Made by a program: the position numbers and the translations under genes
Notes under the pieces: generated by a model
Seen by the model: only the letters and a program-made list of their open reading frames with translations
Databases searched by the model: none
What the model was told of the DNA's origin: nothing
In this document: piece by piece, positions 37,370 to 47,992 of the stretch
How positions within the stretch are numbered: position 1 is the stretch's first letter
Layout: every line of letters starts with the position of its first letter
Assembly: GCF_001653795.1 (NCBI RefSeq)
Contig: NZ_CP011514.1
Location: 2,269,229-2,333,228, forward strand
Source: Mitsuaria sp. 7
GTDB lineage: Bacteria > Pseudomonadota > Gammaproteobacteria > Burkholderiales > Burkholderiaceae_C
Direction of reading: 5' to 3'
Length of the DNA stretch: 64,000 nt

Positions 37370-38500
37370 ATGCGCGCACGCCCTTCCACCCTCTTCCGTT
37401 CGATCTCTGCAACCCGCCTTCACACTTTGATCACGTTGACGATCGCGACTGCGTTGAGCCCGCTGGCCGCGCACGCCTCGAGTGCCTGCGACAAGGGCGC
37501 GTGGCGAGGCACGCTCGGCACGTCGCCGGTATCCATCGAGCTCAATCCGGCCGAGGACGAACGTCCCGCCATGGGCCGGTACTACTACCGCAGCTCGCTC
37601 GGCGATCTCACCCTGGTTCGCGATGCCAGGACTGGGGAGTGGCAGGAACTCGATGCCGCGGAGAAGCTCACAGGACGGCTGACGCTCAATTGCGACGCCA
37701 ACACCCTGAACGGCGAGTGGCGCTCCGTCGATGGCACGAAGAAGCTGCCGATCGCCGCGACGGCGACCAGGAACGATGACTACAACGCGCCCCGCAAGAT
37801 CGCGCTCAAGCCGACCGTCGCGAAGACCGGCCAGATCGGTGGCCGTCGCTACGAGGTTCTGACCTACCCCGTGCCCGGCACCATCGGTACCCGAGGCGCG
37901 AAGCTCGACACCACGCATGGCGGCATCCGCCTGATCGGCACGACACCAGCCATCACGACACTGAACGCCACGTTGTGGGGCAAGGCCGTCGACGCCGTCA
38001 TCGATCACATCGACTGCATGGCCCAAGGCCGCCGAGAACGAGGACCAGAGGCCGGCTACGAGTCCTCGCAGACGCAGACCGTCGTGGCATGGAACGCCGC
38101 CTTCGTCGTCGTCGATACGTGGAACGAGGGCTACTGTGGCGGCGCTCATCCCTGGCACGGCAACAGCGTCACCACCTATCGCCTCGATACCGGCGCGGAG
38201 GCCGACGTCTCTTCGTGGGTTCGATCCGATTGGCGCAGCGAGATCCCGAAGGACTCCCGGCTCGGCAAGCTGCTGGTGAAGGCCTACGCCGACAACGGCG
38301 GCAACGGCGAGGAAGCCGAGTGCCGCGATGAAGTCCGTTGGATGGGCAGCTCGATCCACCCTGAGCCCAAGCAGCTCGTCTTCCACACGCAGGCCTCGTA
38401 CGCGATGACGCCCTGCGCGGAGGACGTGGCACTGCCGATCGACGCCGTCTGGCCCTACCTGACGCCAGCCGGCCAGCAGGCGCTGAAGACCTTCCGCTGA
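37370..38500 (+). CDS. secreted protein, DUF3298-like
   Basis: This exported protein of unknown function has 376 residues from the ATG at 37370. A signal peptide (about 1-36, ending in LAAHA) is followed by a small N-terminal region (CDKGAWRGTLGTSPVSIELN) and a C-terminal domain with WNEGYCGGAHPWHGN. That resembles the GGAHP motif of DUF3298/RsiV-type domains. Four cysteines in the mature C-terminal part could form disulfides. It is divergent from the stress-associated gene and convergent with the SMR gene. Confidence 0.75.
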   Translation: MRARPSTLFRSISATRLHTLITLTIATALSPLAAHASSACDKGAWRGTLGTSPVSIELNPAEDERPAMGRYYYRSSLGDLTLVRDARTGEWQELDAAEKLTGRLTLNCDANTLNGEWRSVDGTKKLPIAATATRNDDYNAPRKIALKPTVAKTGQIGGRRYEVLTYPVPGTIGTRGAKLDTTHGGIRLIGTTPAITTLNATLWGKAVDAVIDHIDCMAQGRRERGPEAGYESSQTQTVVAWNAAFVVVDTWNEGYCGGAHPWHGNSVTTYRLDTGAEADVSSWVRSDWRSEIPKDSRLGKLLVKAYADNGGNGEEAECRDEVRWMGSSIHPEPKQLVFHTQASYAMTPCAEDVALPIDAVWPYLTPAGQQALKTFR

Positions 38501-38507
38501 GTCACTC

Positions 38508-38828
38508 TCACTGTGGCGTGACCATCTTCAGTCCGACGATGCCCGCCCCGATGAGGCCGATGCACGCCAGCCGCGCGAAAGACGCCGACTCGCCCAGCAG
38601 CACGATGCCCGCGATCGCCGTGCCGACGGCGCCGATGCCCGTCCATACCGCATAGGCGGTCCCCACCGGCAGATGCTTCAGCGCCCAGCCCAGCAGCAGG
38701 ACGCTCGTCACCATGGCCGCCAGCGTGCCCACCGTCGGCCACAGCCGGCTGAACCCTTCCGTGTACTTCAGCCCGACGGCCCAGCCGATCTCGAACAGCC
38801 CCGCCAGAAACAACACGCCCCACACCAT
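38508..38828 (-). CDS. gdx: SMR-family exporter, Gdx/SugE type
   Basis: This four-helix small multidrug resistance protein has 106 residues. The proton/substrate glutamate is E13 in [18 protein letters not shown], and the [12 protein letters not shown] stretch is characteristic of the guanidinium-exporting Gdx (formerly SugE) branch rather than EmrE. The ATG at 38828 is chosen because AAGGAG lies six bases upstream; ATG 38834 would overlap that site. No guanidine riboswitch is visible upstream. A divergent LysR gene across 99 nt probably controls it. Confidence 0.9.
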   Translation of the reverse strand: MVWGVLFLAGLFEIGWAVGLKYTEGFSRLWPTVGTLAAMVTSVLLLGWALKHLPVGTAYAVWTGIGAVGTAIAGIVLLGESASFARLACIGLIGAGIVGLKMVTPQ

Positions 38829-38927
38829 CGCCATCTCCTTGAAAGTGGATGGGTAGGACTTTATGTTCACGTTTCTGATAGTTAAAGTCAGGATCAATCA
38901 GATTTCCTGACAGATCACGGGCGTACC

Positions 38928-39947
38928 TTGGCTTTCGATCTCGACAACCTCCGCGTGTTCCTCGCTGCGATCGATCACGGATCGTTTTCTGCCGCAGCGC
39001 GCGTGCTGGGTCGTGTGCCCTCGGCCGTCAGCATGACGATCGCGAATCTGGAAGCACAGCTCGACCTCTCGTTGTTCGACCGCACCGGCCGTGAGCCCGT
39101 GCCCACCGCGAAGGCCCTCGCGCTGGTGCCGCAGGCCCGCAGACTGACTGAACAGCTCGGTCAACTCAATCGCCATGCGTTGTCGATGACCCAAGGGCTG
39201 GAGCCCTCGCTGACGATCGCCGTGGTGCCGGAACTCGTCGCCGCGACGCCCTGGAGCGACGCGCTGACGACGCTGTCCACCGAGTTCCCGCTGTTGGACG
39301 TCGAGGTGCTGACCGCCCCGCAGGCGGACGCCCTGGCCATGCTGAAGTCCGGCCGCGCTCAACTGGCCCTGGTCTTCGAGCGCCAGGGGCTCGATCCCTC
39401 CGAGCAATTCCAGGAGGTGGCCCGCGAGACCCTGATCGCCGTCGTGGCGGCATCGCATCCCATGCTCGCGCGCGATCCGTCGGCGCTGCGCGACGAGCAC
39501 CTCATCGCCGAGCGCCAGATCCTCGTGGCGGGCCGCGACGCCTGTGACGTCGACAAGCGGATTTCCGTCTCTCGCGTCCAATGGCGCACCGACAGCCCGG
39601 TGGCAGCGTTGCGCATGGTGGCCGCCGGGCTCGGATGGGCGTGGCTGCCATCGGGATTCGTGCGCGCCGCGTTGGCGTCAGGGGAACTGGTGCAGATTCC
39701 CGCAGGCAACTTCACGACGGCGCTGCAGCTCTACGTCGATGTCGTCTGGACGCAGACACGGCCGCTCGGACTTGCCGCGCGGCGCTTCGTCGAACTGCTG
39801 GAGGGTCGCGACGGTTGTTCCGGGGCGATCGCCGGCGATCGGACGCCGACCGCAGCGCCGCTCAGCGATAGCGTTCCGGATCCGGCGAATCCGTCGGCTG
39901 CGCGACCACGCGCCGGAAAGCGGCGTTCATCGGCAGCTTCAGGTTGA
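38928..39947 (+). CDS. LysR-family transcriptional regulator with C-terminal extension
   Basis: This winged-helix regulator starts with TTG at 38928 (FDLDNLRVFLAAIDHGSFSAA), with the recognition helix SAVSMTIANLE, and has a standard effector domain up to about residue 295. The full product is 339 residues. The extra tail is Pro/Ala/Arg-rich and its last 86 nt overlap the 3' end of the convergent binding-protein gene. It is divergent from the Gdx-type exporter and likely regulates it. The effector is unknown. Confidence 0.88.
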   Translation: MAFDLDNLRVFLAAIDHGSFSAAARVLGRVPSAVSMTIANLEAQLDLSLFDRTGREPVPTAKALALVPQARRLTEQLGQLNRHALSMTQGLEPSLTIAVVPELVAATPWSDALTTLSTEFPLLDVEVLTAPQADALAMLKSGRAQLALVFERQGLDPSEQFQEVARETLIAVVAASHPMLARDPSALRDEHLIAERQILVAGRDACDVDKRISVSRVQWRTDSPVAALRMVAAGLGWAWLPSGFVRAALASGELVQIPAGNFTTALQLYVDVVWTQTRPLGLAARRFVELLEGRDGCSGAIAGDRTPTAAPLSDSVPDPANPSAARPRAGKRRSSAASG

Positions 39948-40845
39948 TGCCCGTCGGGGGCAGCGGCGATTCGAACCAGCGCTTGTAGATCGCATGGATC
40001 TCGCCGCTGCGGTAGAGACCGGTCAGCACGTCGTCCACCATCGTCTTGAACATCGGATCGTCGCGGTTGAGCCCGATGGCGTAAGGCTCCACGGTGAGCG
40101 CGCGATCGGAGATCACGTAGTCGTCCGCCGAGGCCGCCGCGCCCTGCTGCGCCAGCAGGCTGCGGATGATCACGTCGTCCATCATGAACGCATCGGCCCG
40201 GCCGCTGCGCAGCAGCTGGAACGCGTCCGGATCATCCAGCCCGGCGACGATGCGGATGTTCAGTCCCTGCTGCTCGTTGACCTTGGCCAGGTGCTGGATG
40301 CTGGTCGTGCCGATGGTGCTCACCACCGGGCGGCCACGCAGGTCGAGCAGGCTCTGCACCTTCTCGCCGTGGCGGGTCATCAGCTTGGTCTCGGCCACGA
40401 AGATGGTCAGCGAGAACGCCTGGCTGCGCGCACGCTCGGCGGTATTGGTCGTGATGCCGCACTCCATGTCCAGCGTGCCGTTGCTGACCATCGGCATCCG
40501 CGTCGCCGAGCCGACCGCGACACGACGCACCTCCAGGTCCGGCAGCTTGAGCTTCACGCGAAGCGAGGCGATCACGCGCTCGCAGAGTTCGACGGAATAG
40601 CCCGTCGGCCGCAACTGCGCGTCGAGGTAGCTGAACGGCGCCGACGCCGGCCGGTAGCCGATGACGACAACACCGGTCTCGCGGATGCGGGTCAGCGTCG
40701 GGCCCTCGGGCGGTTGCGCGGGGCTGGCCGCCGATGGCGCCGTGAGCTTGGGTTTGACGGGCGCTGCGACTGCGGACGGCGCGACCACGGTCGACAACGC
40801 CGTCAGGATCAACGCGGCCATGACGCTGACGACCCGCGTGCTCAT
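39862..40845 (-). CDS. GltI/amino-acid-type substrate-binding protein (orphan)
   Basis: This periplasmic binding protein of the family 3 (glutamate/aspartate) type has 327 residues. A signal peptide ends near residue 28 (SAVAA), a Pro/Ala linker follows, then LTRIRETGVVVIGYRPASAPFSYLD, the classical opening of these proteins. ECGITTNTAERA and GTTSIQHL mark the ligand pocket. It starts 3 nt after the rarA stop, so it belongs to the ftsK-lolA-rarA transcript. No permease or ATPase gene is near. The ligand is unknown. Confidence 0.88.
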   Translation of the reverse strand: MSTRVVSVMAALILTALSTVVAPSAVAAPVKPKLTAPSAASPAQPPEGPTLTRIRETGVVVIGYRPASAPFSYLDAQLRPTGYSVELCERVIASLRVKLKLPDLEVRRVAVGSATRMPMVSNGTLDMECGITTNTAERARSQAFSLTIFVAETKLMTRHGEKVQSLLDLRGRPVVSTIGTTSIQHLAKVNEQQGLNIRIVAGLDDPDAFQLLRSGRADAFMMDDVIIRSLLAQQGAAASADDYVISDRALTVEPYAIGLNRDDPMFKTMVDDVLTGLYRSGEIHAIYKRWFESPLPPTGINLKLPMNAAFRRVVAQPTDSPDPERYR

Positions 40846-40848
40846 CGA

Positions 40849-42237
40849 TCAGACCTCGCCGTCGTCGCCGAGGCCGGCGCCGCCATCATCCTGTCCGAGC
40901 GCTCCGGCATCCAGCCGTCGCAATTCGTCGAGTCGCGCGCCGATCTTGATCTCCAGGCCGCGCGGAACAGGCTCGTAGAAGCGCTGATCCTCGAGTCCGT
41001 CCGGCAAGTACTGCTCGCCGGCCACGTACGCGCCGGGAAAGTCATGCGCGTAGCGGTAGGCCTTGCCGTAGCCGAGCTCCTTCATGAGCCGCGTCGGCGC
41101 ATTGCGCAGGTGCACCGGCACCGGGCGCGAGCTGTCCTGCTTGATCAACGCGCGCACCTGGTTGTAGGCGTTGTAGACGGCGTTCGACTTCGGCGCGATC
41201 GCCAGATAGACGACCGCCTGTGCCAGCGCGAGCTCGCCTTCAGGCGTTCCCAGGCGCTCATAGGTCTCCGCCGCGTCCAGGCAGATCCGCAGCGCGCGAG
41301 GATCGGCGTTGCCGATGTCCTCGCTCGCCATGCGGACCAGCCGCCGGGTGATGTAGCGCGCATCGACGCCGCCATCGAGCATCCGCACCAGCCAGTAGAG
41401 CGCCGCGTCCGGATGGGAGCCGCGCACCGACTTGTGCAGCGCCGAGATCACGTCGTAGAACTGGTCGCCGCCCTTGTCGTAGCGCCGCAGCTGTTCACCG
41501 AGCGTGCGCTCCAGCAGCGCCTCGTCGATCTCCGCCGTACCGGGCGGCGTCAGTTGGGCCACGGTCTCCAGCGTGTTCAGCAGACGCCGCGCATCCCCGT
41601 CGGCATAACCGATCAGCCGAAGCGTGGCCGCCTCGCTCACCGTGGGCGCACCGAGGGCTTCTCGGCCGCGCGCCAGCAGTTCGCGCATGTCCTGTTCGTC
41701 GAGCGACTTCAGCACGTGCACGGTCGCCCGCGACAGCAGCGCCGAGTTCACCTCGAACGAGGGGTTCTCGGTCGTCGCTCCGATGAAGCTGAACAGGCCT
41801 GACTCGACGTGCGGCAGGAAGGCATCCTGCTGCGCCTTGTTGAAACGGTGGACCTCGTCGACGAACACGATCGTGCGCCGGCCCTGCCCCGCTGCGACCT
41901 GCGCGCGGTCGACCGCCTCGCGGATGTCCTTGACGCCACCCAGGACCGCCGAAATCGCAATGAACTGTGCGTCGAAGTGCTGCGTCATCAGCCGCGCCAG
42001 CGTCGTCTTGCCGACGCCCGGCGGGCCCCACAGGATCATCGAATGCGGCCGGCCGCTTTCAAGCGCGACGCGCAGCGGCATGCCCTCGCCCAGCAGGTGG
42101 CGTTGGCCGACCACCTCATCGAGCTTGCGCGGTCGCAGCCGCTCGGGCAGCGGCGCGTGCTGACTTGGCGCGGCTGCTTGAGACCGCGCAGTGGGAACGG
42201 GTTCGAACTCGTCCGGAAAGAGCGACGCGTTGCTCAT
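40849..42237 (-). CDS. rarA: replication-associated recombination protein RarA (MgsA)
   Basis: RarA is an AAA+ ATPase related to clamp loaders that acts at stalled forks. The 462-residue protein has the Walker A motif WGPPGVGKTTLARL, the Walker B region IVFVDEVHRFNKAQQD, the arginine-finger region ATTENPSFEVN, and the C-terminal MgsA tetramerisation part (LHKSVRGSHPDAALYW). The ATG at 42237 (MSNASLFPDEF) is chosen over a long upstream frame that overlaps lolA. The lolA-rarA linkage is widely conserved. Confidence 0.96.
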   Translation of the reverse strand: MSNASLFPDEFEPVPTARSQAAAPSQHAPLPERLRPRKLDEVVGQRHLLGEGMPLRVALESGRPHSMILWGPPGVGKTTLARLMTQHFDAQFIAISAVLGGVKDIREAVDRAQVAAGQGRRTIVFVDEVHRFNKAQQDAFLPHVESGLFSFIGATTENPSFEVNSALLSRATVHVLKSLDEQDMRELLARGREALGAPTVSEAATLRLIGYADGDARRLLNTLETVAQLTPPGTAEIDEALLERTLGEQLRRYDKGGDQFYDVISALHKSVRGSHPDAALYWLVRMLDGGVDARYITRRLVRMASEDIGNADPRALRICLDAAETYERLGTPEGELALAQAVVYLAIAPKSNAVYNAYNQVRALIKQDSSRPVPVHLRNAPTRLMKELGYGKAYRYAHDFPGAYVAGEQYLPDGLEDQRFYEPVPRGLEIKIGARLDELRRLDAGALGQDDGGAGLGDDGEV

Positions 42238-42257
42238 CGATGCAGACTCAGGGTCGC

Positions 42258-42896
42258 TCAGGGCTGACGCGCGATGTCCGTTCCCGGAGGCGGCGTGAAG
42301 CGGAAGCGGTCGGCCGACACCTTGGCGTTGGGTTCGATCGCGCTGAACTGCATCACCGACTGCTGGCCGAAGCCGTCGACGATCTCCAGCGCGCCCAGCT
42401 CGCGCCCCTTGAACCCGAGCTTCAGGCTCTGCAGACCGCTGTCGTTGCGCTTGGGCGTGGCCTGCACCCAGTCCAGACCGTTCGCCGCCGGCAGCGACTT
42501 CAGCGTGAAGTCCTTGGCCAGGTCGCCGCCCGCGAGCAGCGACACCGGTGTCGCGCCCAGTGCCTGGTCCATGTTGCGCACGCTGGCCTGCTGCAGGTCG
42601 GGATCGTAGATCCACACCTCCTTGCCATCAGCCACGATCAGTTGCTCAGCCGGCTTGGCGTAGCTGAAGCGGAACTGGTTCGGACGCTGGAATTCGAACG
42701 TACCCGTGGTCGTCTTCTTGCGCTTGCCGTCGGGCGCTGTGACGGTCTGGGTAAACGTCGCGCGGCCGCTCTTCACTTCGCTGACGAACTGCTGCAGCGC
42801 GCTCACGCCGTCAGCGTGCGCAAGGGTCGTGAAACAGACGGCGATGGCCGCCATGGCACGGACCAGGGGGCGGAACAGGGAGGAGGTATCGATCAT
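42258..42896 (-). CDS. lolA: outer-membrane lipoprotein carrier protein LolA
   Basis: LolA carries lipoproteins through the periplasm from LolCDE to LolB. The 212-residue precursor has a signal peptide ending near residue 28 (TTLAHA). The half-barrel follows, with KSGRATFTQTVTAPDGK, NQFRFSYAKP and the VWIYDPDLQQAS strand. The ATG at 42896 gives a normal signal peptide; an ATG at 42926, overlapping the ftsK stop, would extend it by ten residues. It lies between ftsK and rarA. Confidence 0.95.
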   Translation of the reverse strand: MIDTSSLFRPLVRAMAAIAVCFTTLAHADGVSALQQFVSEVKSGRATFTQTVTAPDGKRKKTTTGTFEFQRPNQFRFSYAKPAEQLIVADGKEVWIYDPDLQQASVRNMDQALGATPVSLLAGGDLAKDFTLKSLPAANGLDWVQATPKRNDSGLQSLKLGFKGRELGALEIVDGFGQQSVMQFSAIEPNAKVSADRFRFTPPPGTDIARQP

Positions 42897-42918
42897 TCGT
42901 CTCGCAGAATCGTTCGGA

Positions 42919-45291
42919 TCAGTCATCCCGCTTGGGCACGATGATGTCGCGGTTGCCGTTGGTGGCCATCGCCGAGACGACGCCGGACTTCTCCATCTGC
43001 TCCAGCAAACGGGCCGCCCGGTTGTAGCCGATGCGCAGATGTCTCTGCACCAGCGAGATCGACGCGCGCTTGTGCTGCAGCACGATGCCCACGGCCTGGT
43101 CGTACATCGGATCGGACTCGCCGTCGCCACCCGCCGTCAGGCCGGGCAGTCCGTCGCCGCCGCCATCGCCGTCGAGCACGCCGCCTTCCAGGATGCCCTC
43201 GATGTAGTTGGGCTCGCCCTGTTCCTTCAGGTATTCGACGACGCGATGCACCTCGTCGTCGCTGACGAACGCGCCGTGCACCCGCACCGGCAAACCGGTG
43301 CCCGAGGCCATGTAGAGCATGTCGCCCATGCCCAGCAGCGCCTCGGCCCCCATCTGGTCGAGGATGGTCCGCGAGTCGATCTTGCTGGACACCTGGAAGG
43401 ACAGCCGCGTCGGGATGTTGGCCTTGATCAGGCCGGTGATCACGTCGACCGAGGGGCGCTGCGTCGCGAGGATCAGGTGGATGCCGGCCGCGCGCGCCTT
43501 CTGCGCCAGACGGGCGATCAATTCCTCGATCTTCTTGCCGACGACCATCATCAGGTCGGCCAGTTCGTCGATGACGACGACGATGTGCGGCAGCCGCTCC
43601 AGCGGCTCCGGCTCTTCCGGCGTCAGGCTGAACGGGTTGGGGATCTTCTCCTCGCGCTCGGCCGCGTCGGCGATCTTCTTGTTGAAGCCCGCGAGGTTGC
43701 GCACGCCCATCTTGGACATGAGCTTGTAGCGGCGCTCCATCTCGTTGACGCACCAGTTCAACGCGTTGCTGGCCTGCTTCATGTCCGTCACGACCGGCGC
43801 CAGCAGATGCGGGATGCCTTCGTAGACGCTCATTTCCAGCATCTTCGGATCGATCAGGATCAGGCGGACGTCGCGGGCCTCGGCCTTGTAAAGCACCGAC
43901 AGGATCATCGCGTTGATGCCCACCGACTTGCCCGAGCCGGTCGTGCCGGCCACCAGGCAGTGCGGCATCTTGGCCAGGTCGGCCACCACCGGCAGACCGA
44001 CGATGTCCTTGCCCAGGCCCATCGTCAGCGGCGACGCGGCGTCGGCGTAGACCTGGGAACCCAGGATCTCGGACAGCCGGATGGTCTGGCGGCGCGCGTT
44101 GGGCAACTCCAGCGCCATGTAGTTCTTGCCCGGGATCGTCTCGACCACGCGGATCGAGGTCAGGCTCAGCGAACGCGCCAGGTCCTTGGCCAGGCCCAGG
44201 ATCTGCGAGCCCTTCACGCCGGTCGCCGGCTCGATCTCGTAGCGCGTGATCACCGGTCCCGGCGAGGCCGCCACCACCCGCACGTCGACGCCGAAGTCCT
44301 TCAACTTCTTCTCGATCATGCGGCTGGTCATTTCCAGCGACTCAGGCGTCACCGTCTCGATGCGTGGCGGCGGCGCATCCAGCAGGTCGACCTGCGGCAG
44401 CTTGGCATCCGTGGGGTCGGTGAACAGCGTCTGCTGGCGCTCCTTGATGACGCGCGTGGACTTCGGCACCTCGGCCACCGGCGGTTCGATGACGATCGGG
44501 ATGTGATGCTCCTCCTCGACCAGGCGCTCGACCTCGACGACGGCTTCGCGCTCGCGCTTGGCTTCCTTGCCGACGCGCTTGTCCTCGGCGATCTCGCGGC
44601 GGACCTCGCGCTTCTCGATCAGGCGCTCGATCTTGGTTCCGATCTGCTCGGCCACGCGCAGCCAGGAGAACTTCAGCGCCAACGACACGCCGGCCACCAG
44701 CGCCGCGATCCACACGACGCCCGATCCCGCGAATCCCAGCAGCTTCATGCTGAACGGCCCCAGCAGGTAACCGAGCACACCCCCGGCATGCCCACCCGGC
44801 AGGTACACGTCCCAACGCCATAGGCGCGTCCATTCCAGCGAGCAGCTCGCGGCCATCAGCAGGACCACGCCGGCGATGGCGGGGAGCCGATCCTTGAGGG
44901 TGGGAATGGTCGAGCCGTCCGCGCGCAGCATGCGCGCCAGGGCGCTCAGCCAGGCGCGTAGCGACACCAGCATCAGCCACCAGCACGAGTAGCCGAAGCC
45001 GAACAGCATCAGGTCGGAGATCCACGCGCCCAGCGTGCCAACGCGATTGTGCGCCGGCCCGGAGGTGCCGGCGGTGCTGAATGCGGCGTCCACGCGGTCG
45101 TGGCTGACCATCGCTAGCAAGACCAGGCACCACACGAGCGCGCCGATCAGCAGCCACAGCGGCGTGCGCAGCGGACTGGGGGGCGCAGGCGGCGCGGCGG
45201 GCGCCGCGGCCTTCTTGGACTTGCGTGCCGGCGCGGGGCGCTCGGTCGGCGCGGCATCGTCACCGCCCAGCAGGGAACCGGGAAAACTCAT
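42919..45291 (-). CDS. ftsK: DNA translocase FtsK
   Basis: FtsK pumps chromosome ends through the septum and activates XerCD at dif. The 790-residue protein has four N-terminal membrane helices (from about residue 43 to 195), a short linker and the motor with Walker [15 protein letters not shown]. The C-terminal gamma winged helix ([20 protein letters not shown]) recognises KOPS sites. The linker is much shorter than in E. coli, as usual for betaproteobacteria. The ATG at 45291 is chosen over an upstream alternative at 45309. It is divergent from trxB with a Crp/Fnr gene between. Confidence 0.97.
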   Translation of the reverse strand: MSFPGSLLGGDDAAPTERPAPARKSKKAAAPAAPPAPPSPLRTPLWLLIGALVWCLVLLAMVSHDRVDAAFSTAGTSGPAHNRVGTLGAWISDLMLFGFGYSCWWLMLVSLRAWLSALARMLRADGSTIPTLKDRLPAIAGVVLLMAASCSLEWTRLWRWDVYLPGGHAGGVLGYLLGPFSMKLLGFAGSGVVWIAALVAGVSLALKFSWLRVAEQIGTKIERLIEKREVRREIAEDKRVGKEAKREREAVVEVERLVEEEHHIPIVIEPPVAEVPKSTRVIKERQQTLFTDPTDAKLPQVDLLDAPPPRIETVTPESLEMTSRMIEKKLKDFGVDVRVVAASPGPVITRYEIEPATGVKGSQILGLAKDLARSLSLTSIRVVETIPGKNYMALELPNARRQTIRLSEILGSQVYADAASPLTMGLGKDIVGLPVVADLAKMPHCLVAGTTGSGKSVGINAMILSVLYKAEARDVRLILIDPKMLEMSVYEGIPHLLAPVVTDMKQASNALNWCVNEMERRYKLMSKMGVRNLAGFNKKIADAAEREEKIPNPFSLTPEEPEPLERLPHIVVVIDELADLMMVVGKKIEELIARLAQKARAAGIHLILATQRPSVDVITGLIKANIPTRLSFQVSSKIDSRTILDQMGAEALLGMGDMLYMASGTGLPVRVHGAFVSDDEVHRVVEYLKEQGEPNYIEGILEGGVLDGDGGGDGLPGLTAGGDGESDPMYDQAVGIVLQHKRASISLVQRHLRIGYNRAARLLEQMEKSGVVSAMATNGNRDIIVPKRDD

Positions 45292-45391
45292 TCCCCGATT
45301 GTGACGCACAAGCCCCGCGTCCCGGACGCGAGGCTCCCCGCCAAGGTGAAGAAACGTTGAAGCGTCGGCCGACGGCGCCTCACTGGGCGCC

Positions 45392-46060
45392 TCAGTCGTG
45401 CTGCAGGCGTTCCTTGATGACCACGGAGCCGTTCTCGAGCGTCTCGATGACGCCCTTGTCCTCCAGGTCCTTCATGACGCGGCTGACCATCTCGCGCGAT
45501 GCGCCGACGACCTTCGCCATGTCCTGTCTGGACACCTTGCCGCGGATGATCTTCACGCCCTTCTCTTCTTCCGCCATGTCCAGCAGCGTGCGCGCGACGC
45601 GACCGTAGACGTCGAGCAGCGCGAGCGACTCGATCTGGCGGTCCGCGTTGCGCAGCCGCGCGACGAGGCCGCGCAGGATGCCGTAGGCCAGGCTCGACGA
45701 ATCCGGCAATCCGCGCCCGAAATCGGCCCGACCCAGCACCAGCATGTCGGTCTGCACCTCGGCGCGCACCGTGGCCGAATGCGGCTCGTTGTCGATGAGG
45801 CTCATCTCGCCGACGTAGTCGCCCGGCTGCAGCACGGCGAGGATGACTTCGCGGCCGCGGCTGTCCGCGGTCAGCACGCGGGCGCGGCCGTTGAGCAGGA
45901 TGAAGAGCGCGTTGGACTTGGTGCCCTGCTCGACGATCAGCTCGCCGCGTTTGAAGCGCCGTTTGACGACGCTGTCCGCGATGGACTGGGCCTGGTCGGC
46001 GGTCAGCAGGGAGAACAAGGGAACCCTGCGGATCAGATCCAAATTGGACAACATGGCCAT
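45392..46060 (-). CDS. Crp/Fnr-family transcriptional regulator
   Basis: This 222-residue protein has an N-terminal cyclic-nucleotide-binding beta-barrel ([20 protein letters not shown], then [21 protein letters not shown], resembling the phosphate-binding cassette) and a C-terminal winged helix with [23 protein letters not shown]. The Fnr cluster cysteines are absent. The ATG at 46060 has AGGAGG nine bases upstream; a second ATG two codons in is also possible. Its ligand and targets are not known. It is divergent from trxB. Confidence 0.92.
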   Translation of the reverse strand: MAMLSNLDLIRRVPLFSLLTADQAQSIADSVVKRRFKRGELIVEQGTKSNALFILLNGRARVLTADSRGREVILAVLQPGDYVGEMSLIDNEPHSATVRAEVQTDMLVLGRADFGRGLPDSSSLAYGILRGLVARLRNADRQIESLALLDVYGRVARTLLDMAEEEKGVKIIRGKVSRQDMAKVVGASREMVSRVMKDLEDKGVIETLENGSVVIKERLQHD

Positions 46061-46171
46061 GAAGGGGTGCCTCCTGTCGGGGGTTAGGGTCAATCGTGGA
46101 ACTCAGGATGGCAGAGGGACCCGCCACCTAGAATGGATGCATTGTGCCAATTTGTTCACGCCTGTTCATAG

Positions 46172-47212
<1,041 letters not shown>

Positions 47213-47272
47213 TCCTTCGCGAGCGTCGCCGATCTGACGTTCGATCGAAGGGCGCTCGCCCTGAGACTGCCG

Positions 47273-47298
47273 ACCGGCCCGCCTTTGCGCGGGCCGGT
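47273..47298 (+). terminator. intrinsic terminator after trxB
   Basis: ACCGGCCCGC (47273-47282) pairs perfectly with GCGGGCCGGT (47289-47298) around CTTTGC and is followed by TCGTTTCT. The T-rich part overlaps the next promoter. Confidence 0.85.
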
Positions 47299-47308
47299 TC
47301 GTTTCTGC

Positions 47309-47314
47309 TACACT
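47309..47314 (+). promoter_or_regulatory. probable -10 box of the rpmB-rpmG promoter
   Basis: TACACT, with TTGCGC 18 nt upstream as a possible -35, lies immediately after the trxB terminator stem. The leader to rpmB would be about 150 nt and contains small hairpins (for example CGCCA/TGGCG near 47372-47386). Confidence 0.5.
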
Positions 47315-47472
47315 CTTCGTTTCCCCGCGCCATCAACCTGTGAAGGATCTTGACGCGAGGAAAGTGGGATACCGCCACCCTATGGCGAGGTGAGGCCGCC
47401 GCCCGCGGCTCGACAGCAAGGTCGAGACGATTGGGACGGTCGCCGGATGACGACAAGTATCGGAGTGTCCTC

Positions 47473-47706
47473 ATGGCACGCGTCTGCGCAGTCACGGGCA
47501 AGAAGCCCATGGTCGGGAACAACGTTTCCCACGCCAACAACAAAACCAAGCGCCGGTTCCTCCCGAACCTGCAATACCGCCGTTTCTGGGTCGAGAGCGA
47601 AAACCGCTGGGTCCGTCTTCGCATCAGCAACGCAGGTCTGCGTCTGATCGACAAGAAGGGCATTGACGCCGTGCTGGCCGACCTGCGCTCGCGCGGTCAA
47701 GCCTAA
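47473..47706 (+). CDS. rpmB: 50S ribosomal protein L28
   Basis: This 77-residue 50S protein opens [28 protein letters not shown] (conserved first 20 residues) and has [15 protein letters not shown]. The ATG at 47473 has GGAG eight bases upstream; the frame stays open upstream without homology. It is followed 22 nt later by rpmG, the standard pair. Confidence 0.97.
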   Translation: MARVCAVTGKKPMVGNNVSHANNKTKRRFLPNLQYRRFWVESENRWVRLRISNAGLRLIDKKGIDAVLADLRSRGQA

Positions 47707-47728
47707 TCACTGAACCAGGAGCGACACC

Positions 47729-47899
47729 ATGGCATCCAAAGGCGGACGCGAAAAGATCAAGCTGGAATCCACTGCCGGCACCGGTCATTTCTACACCACG
47801 AACAAGAACAAGAAGACCACGCCCCAAAAGCTGGAATTCATGAAGTTCGACCCCAAGGCACGCAAGCACGTGCTGTACAAGGAAACCAAGCTGAAGTGA
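47729..47899 (+). CDS. rpmG: 50S ribosomal protein L33
   Basis: This 56-residue basic protein starts [20 protein letters not shown] and ends with [13 protein letters not shown], the usual L33 pattern. The zinc-ribbon cysteines are absent, so it is the zinc-free type. CAGGAGC lies ahead of the ATG. It forms an operon with rpmB and ends in a strong terminator. Confidence 0.96.
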   Translation: MASKGGREKIKLESTAGTGHFYTTNKNKKTTPQKLEFMKFDPKARKHVLYKETKLK

Positions 47900-47921
47900 T
47901 TCAGCCCGGTCCTTGAAGAAG

Positions 47922-47947
47922 AAAACCCGCCTCTCGGCGGGTTTTTT
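47922..47947 (+). terminator. intrinsic terminator after rpmG
   Basis: AAAACCCGCC pairs with GGCGGGTTTT around TCTC and continues into TTTTTT. It is a perfect rho-independent terminator 23 nt after the stop. Confidence 0.93.
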
Positions 47948-47992
47948 CATGGGCGATCCGAAAGAGAGGCCGCCTCCGCAGCCCCACCGCAA

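Noticed and set aside
38829..38927. Guanidine riboswitch upstream of the Gdx-type gene
   Set aside because: The 99-nt gap is AT-rich but shows no recognisable guanidine aptamer by eye.
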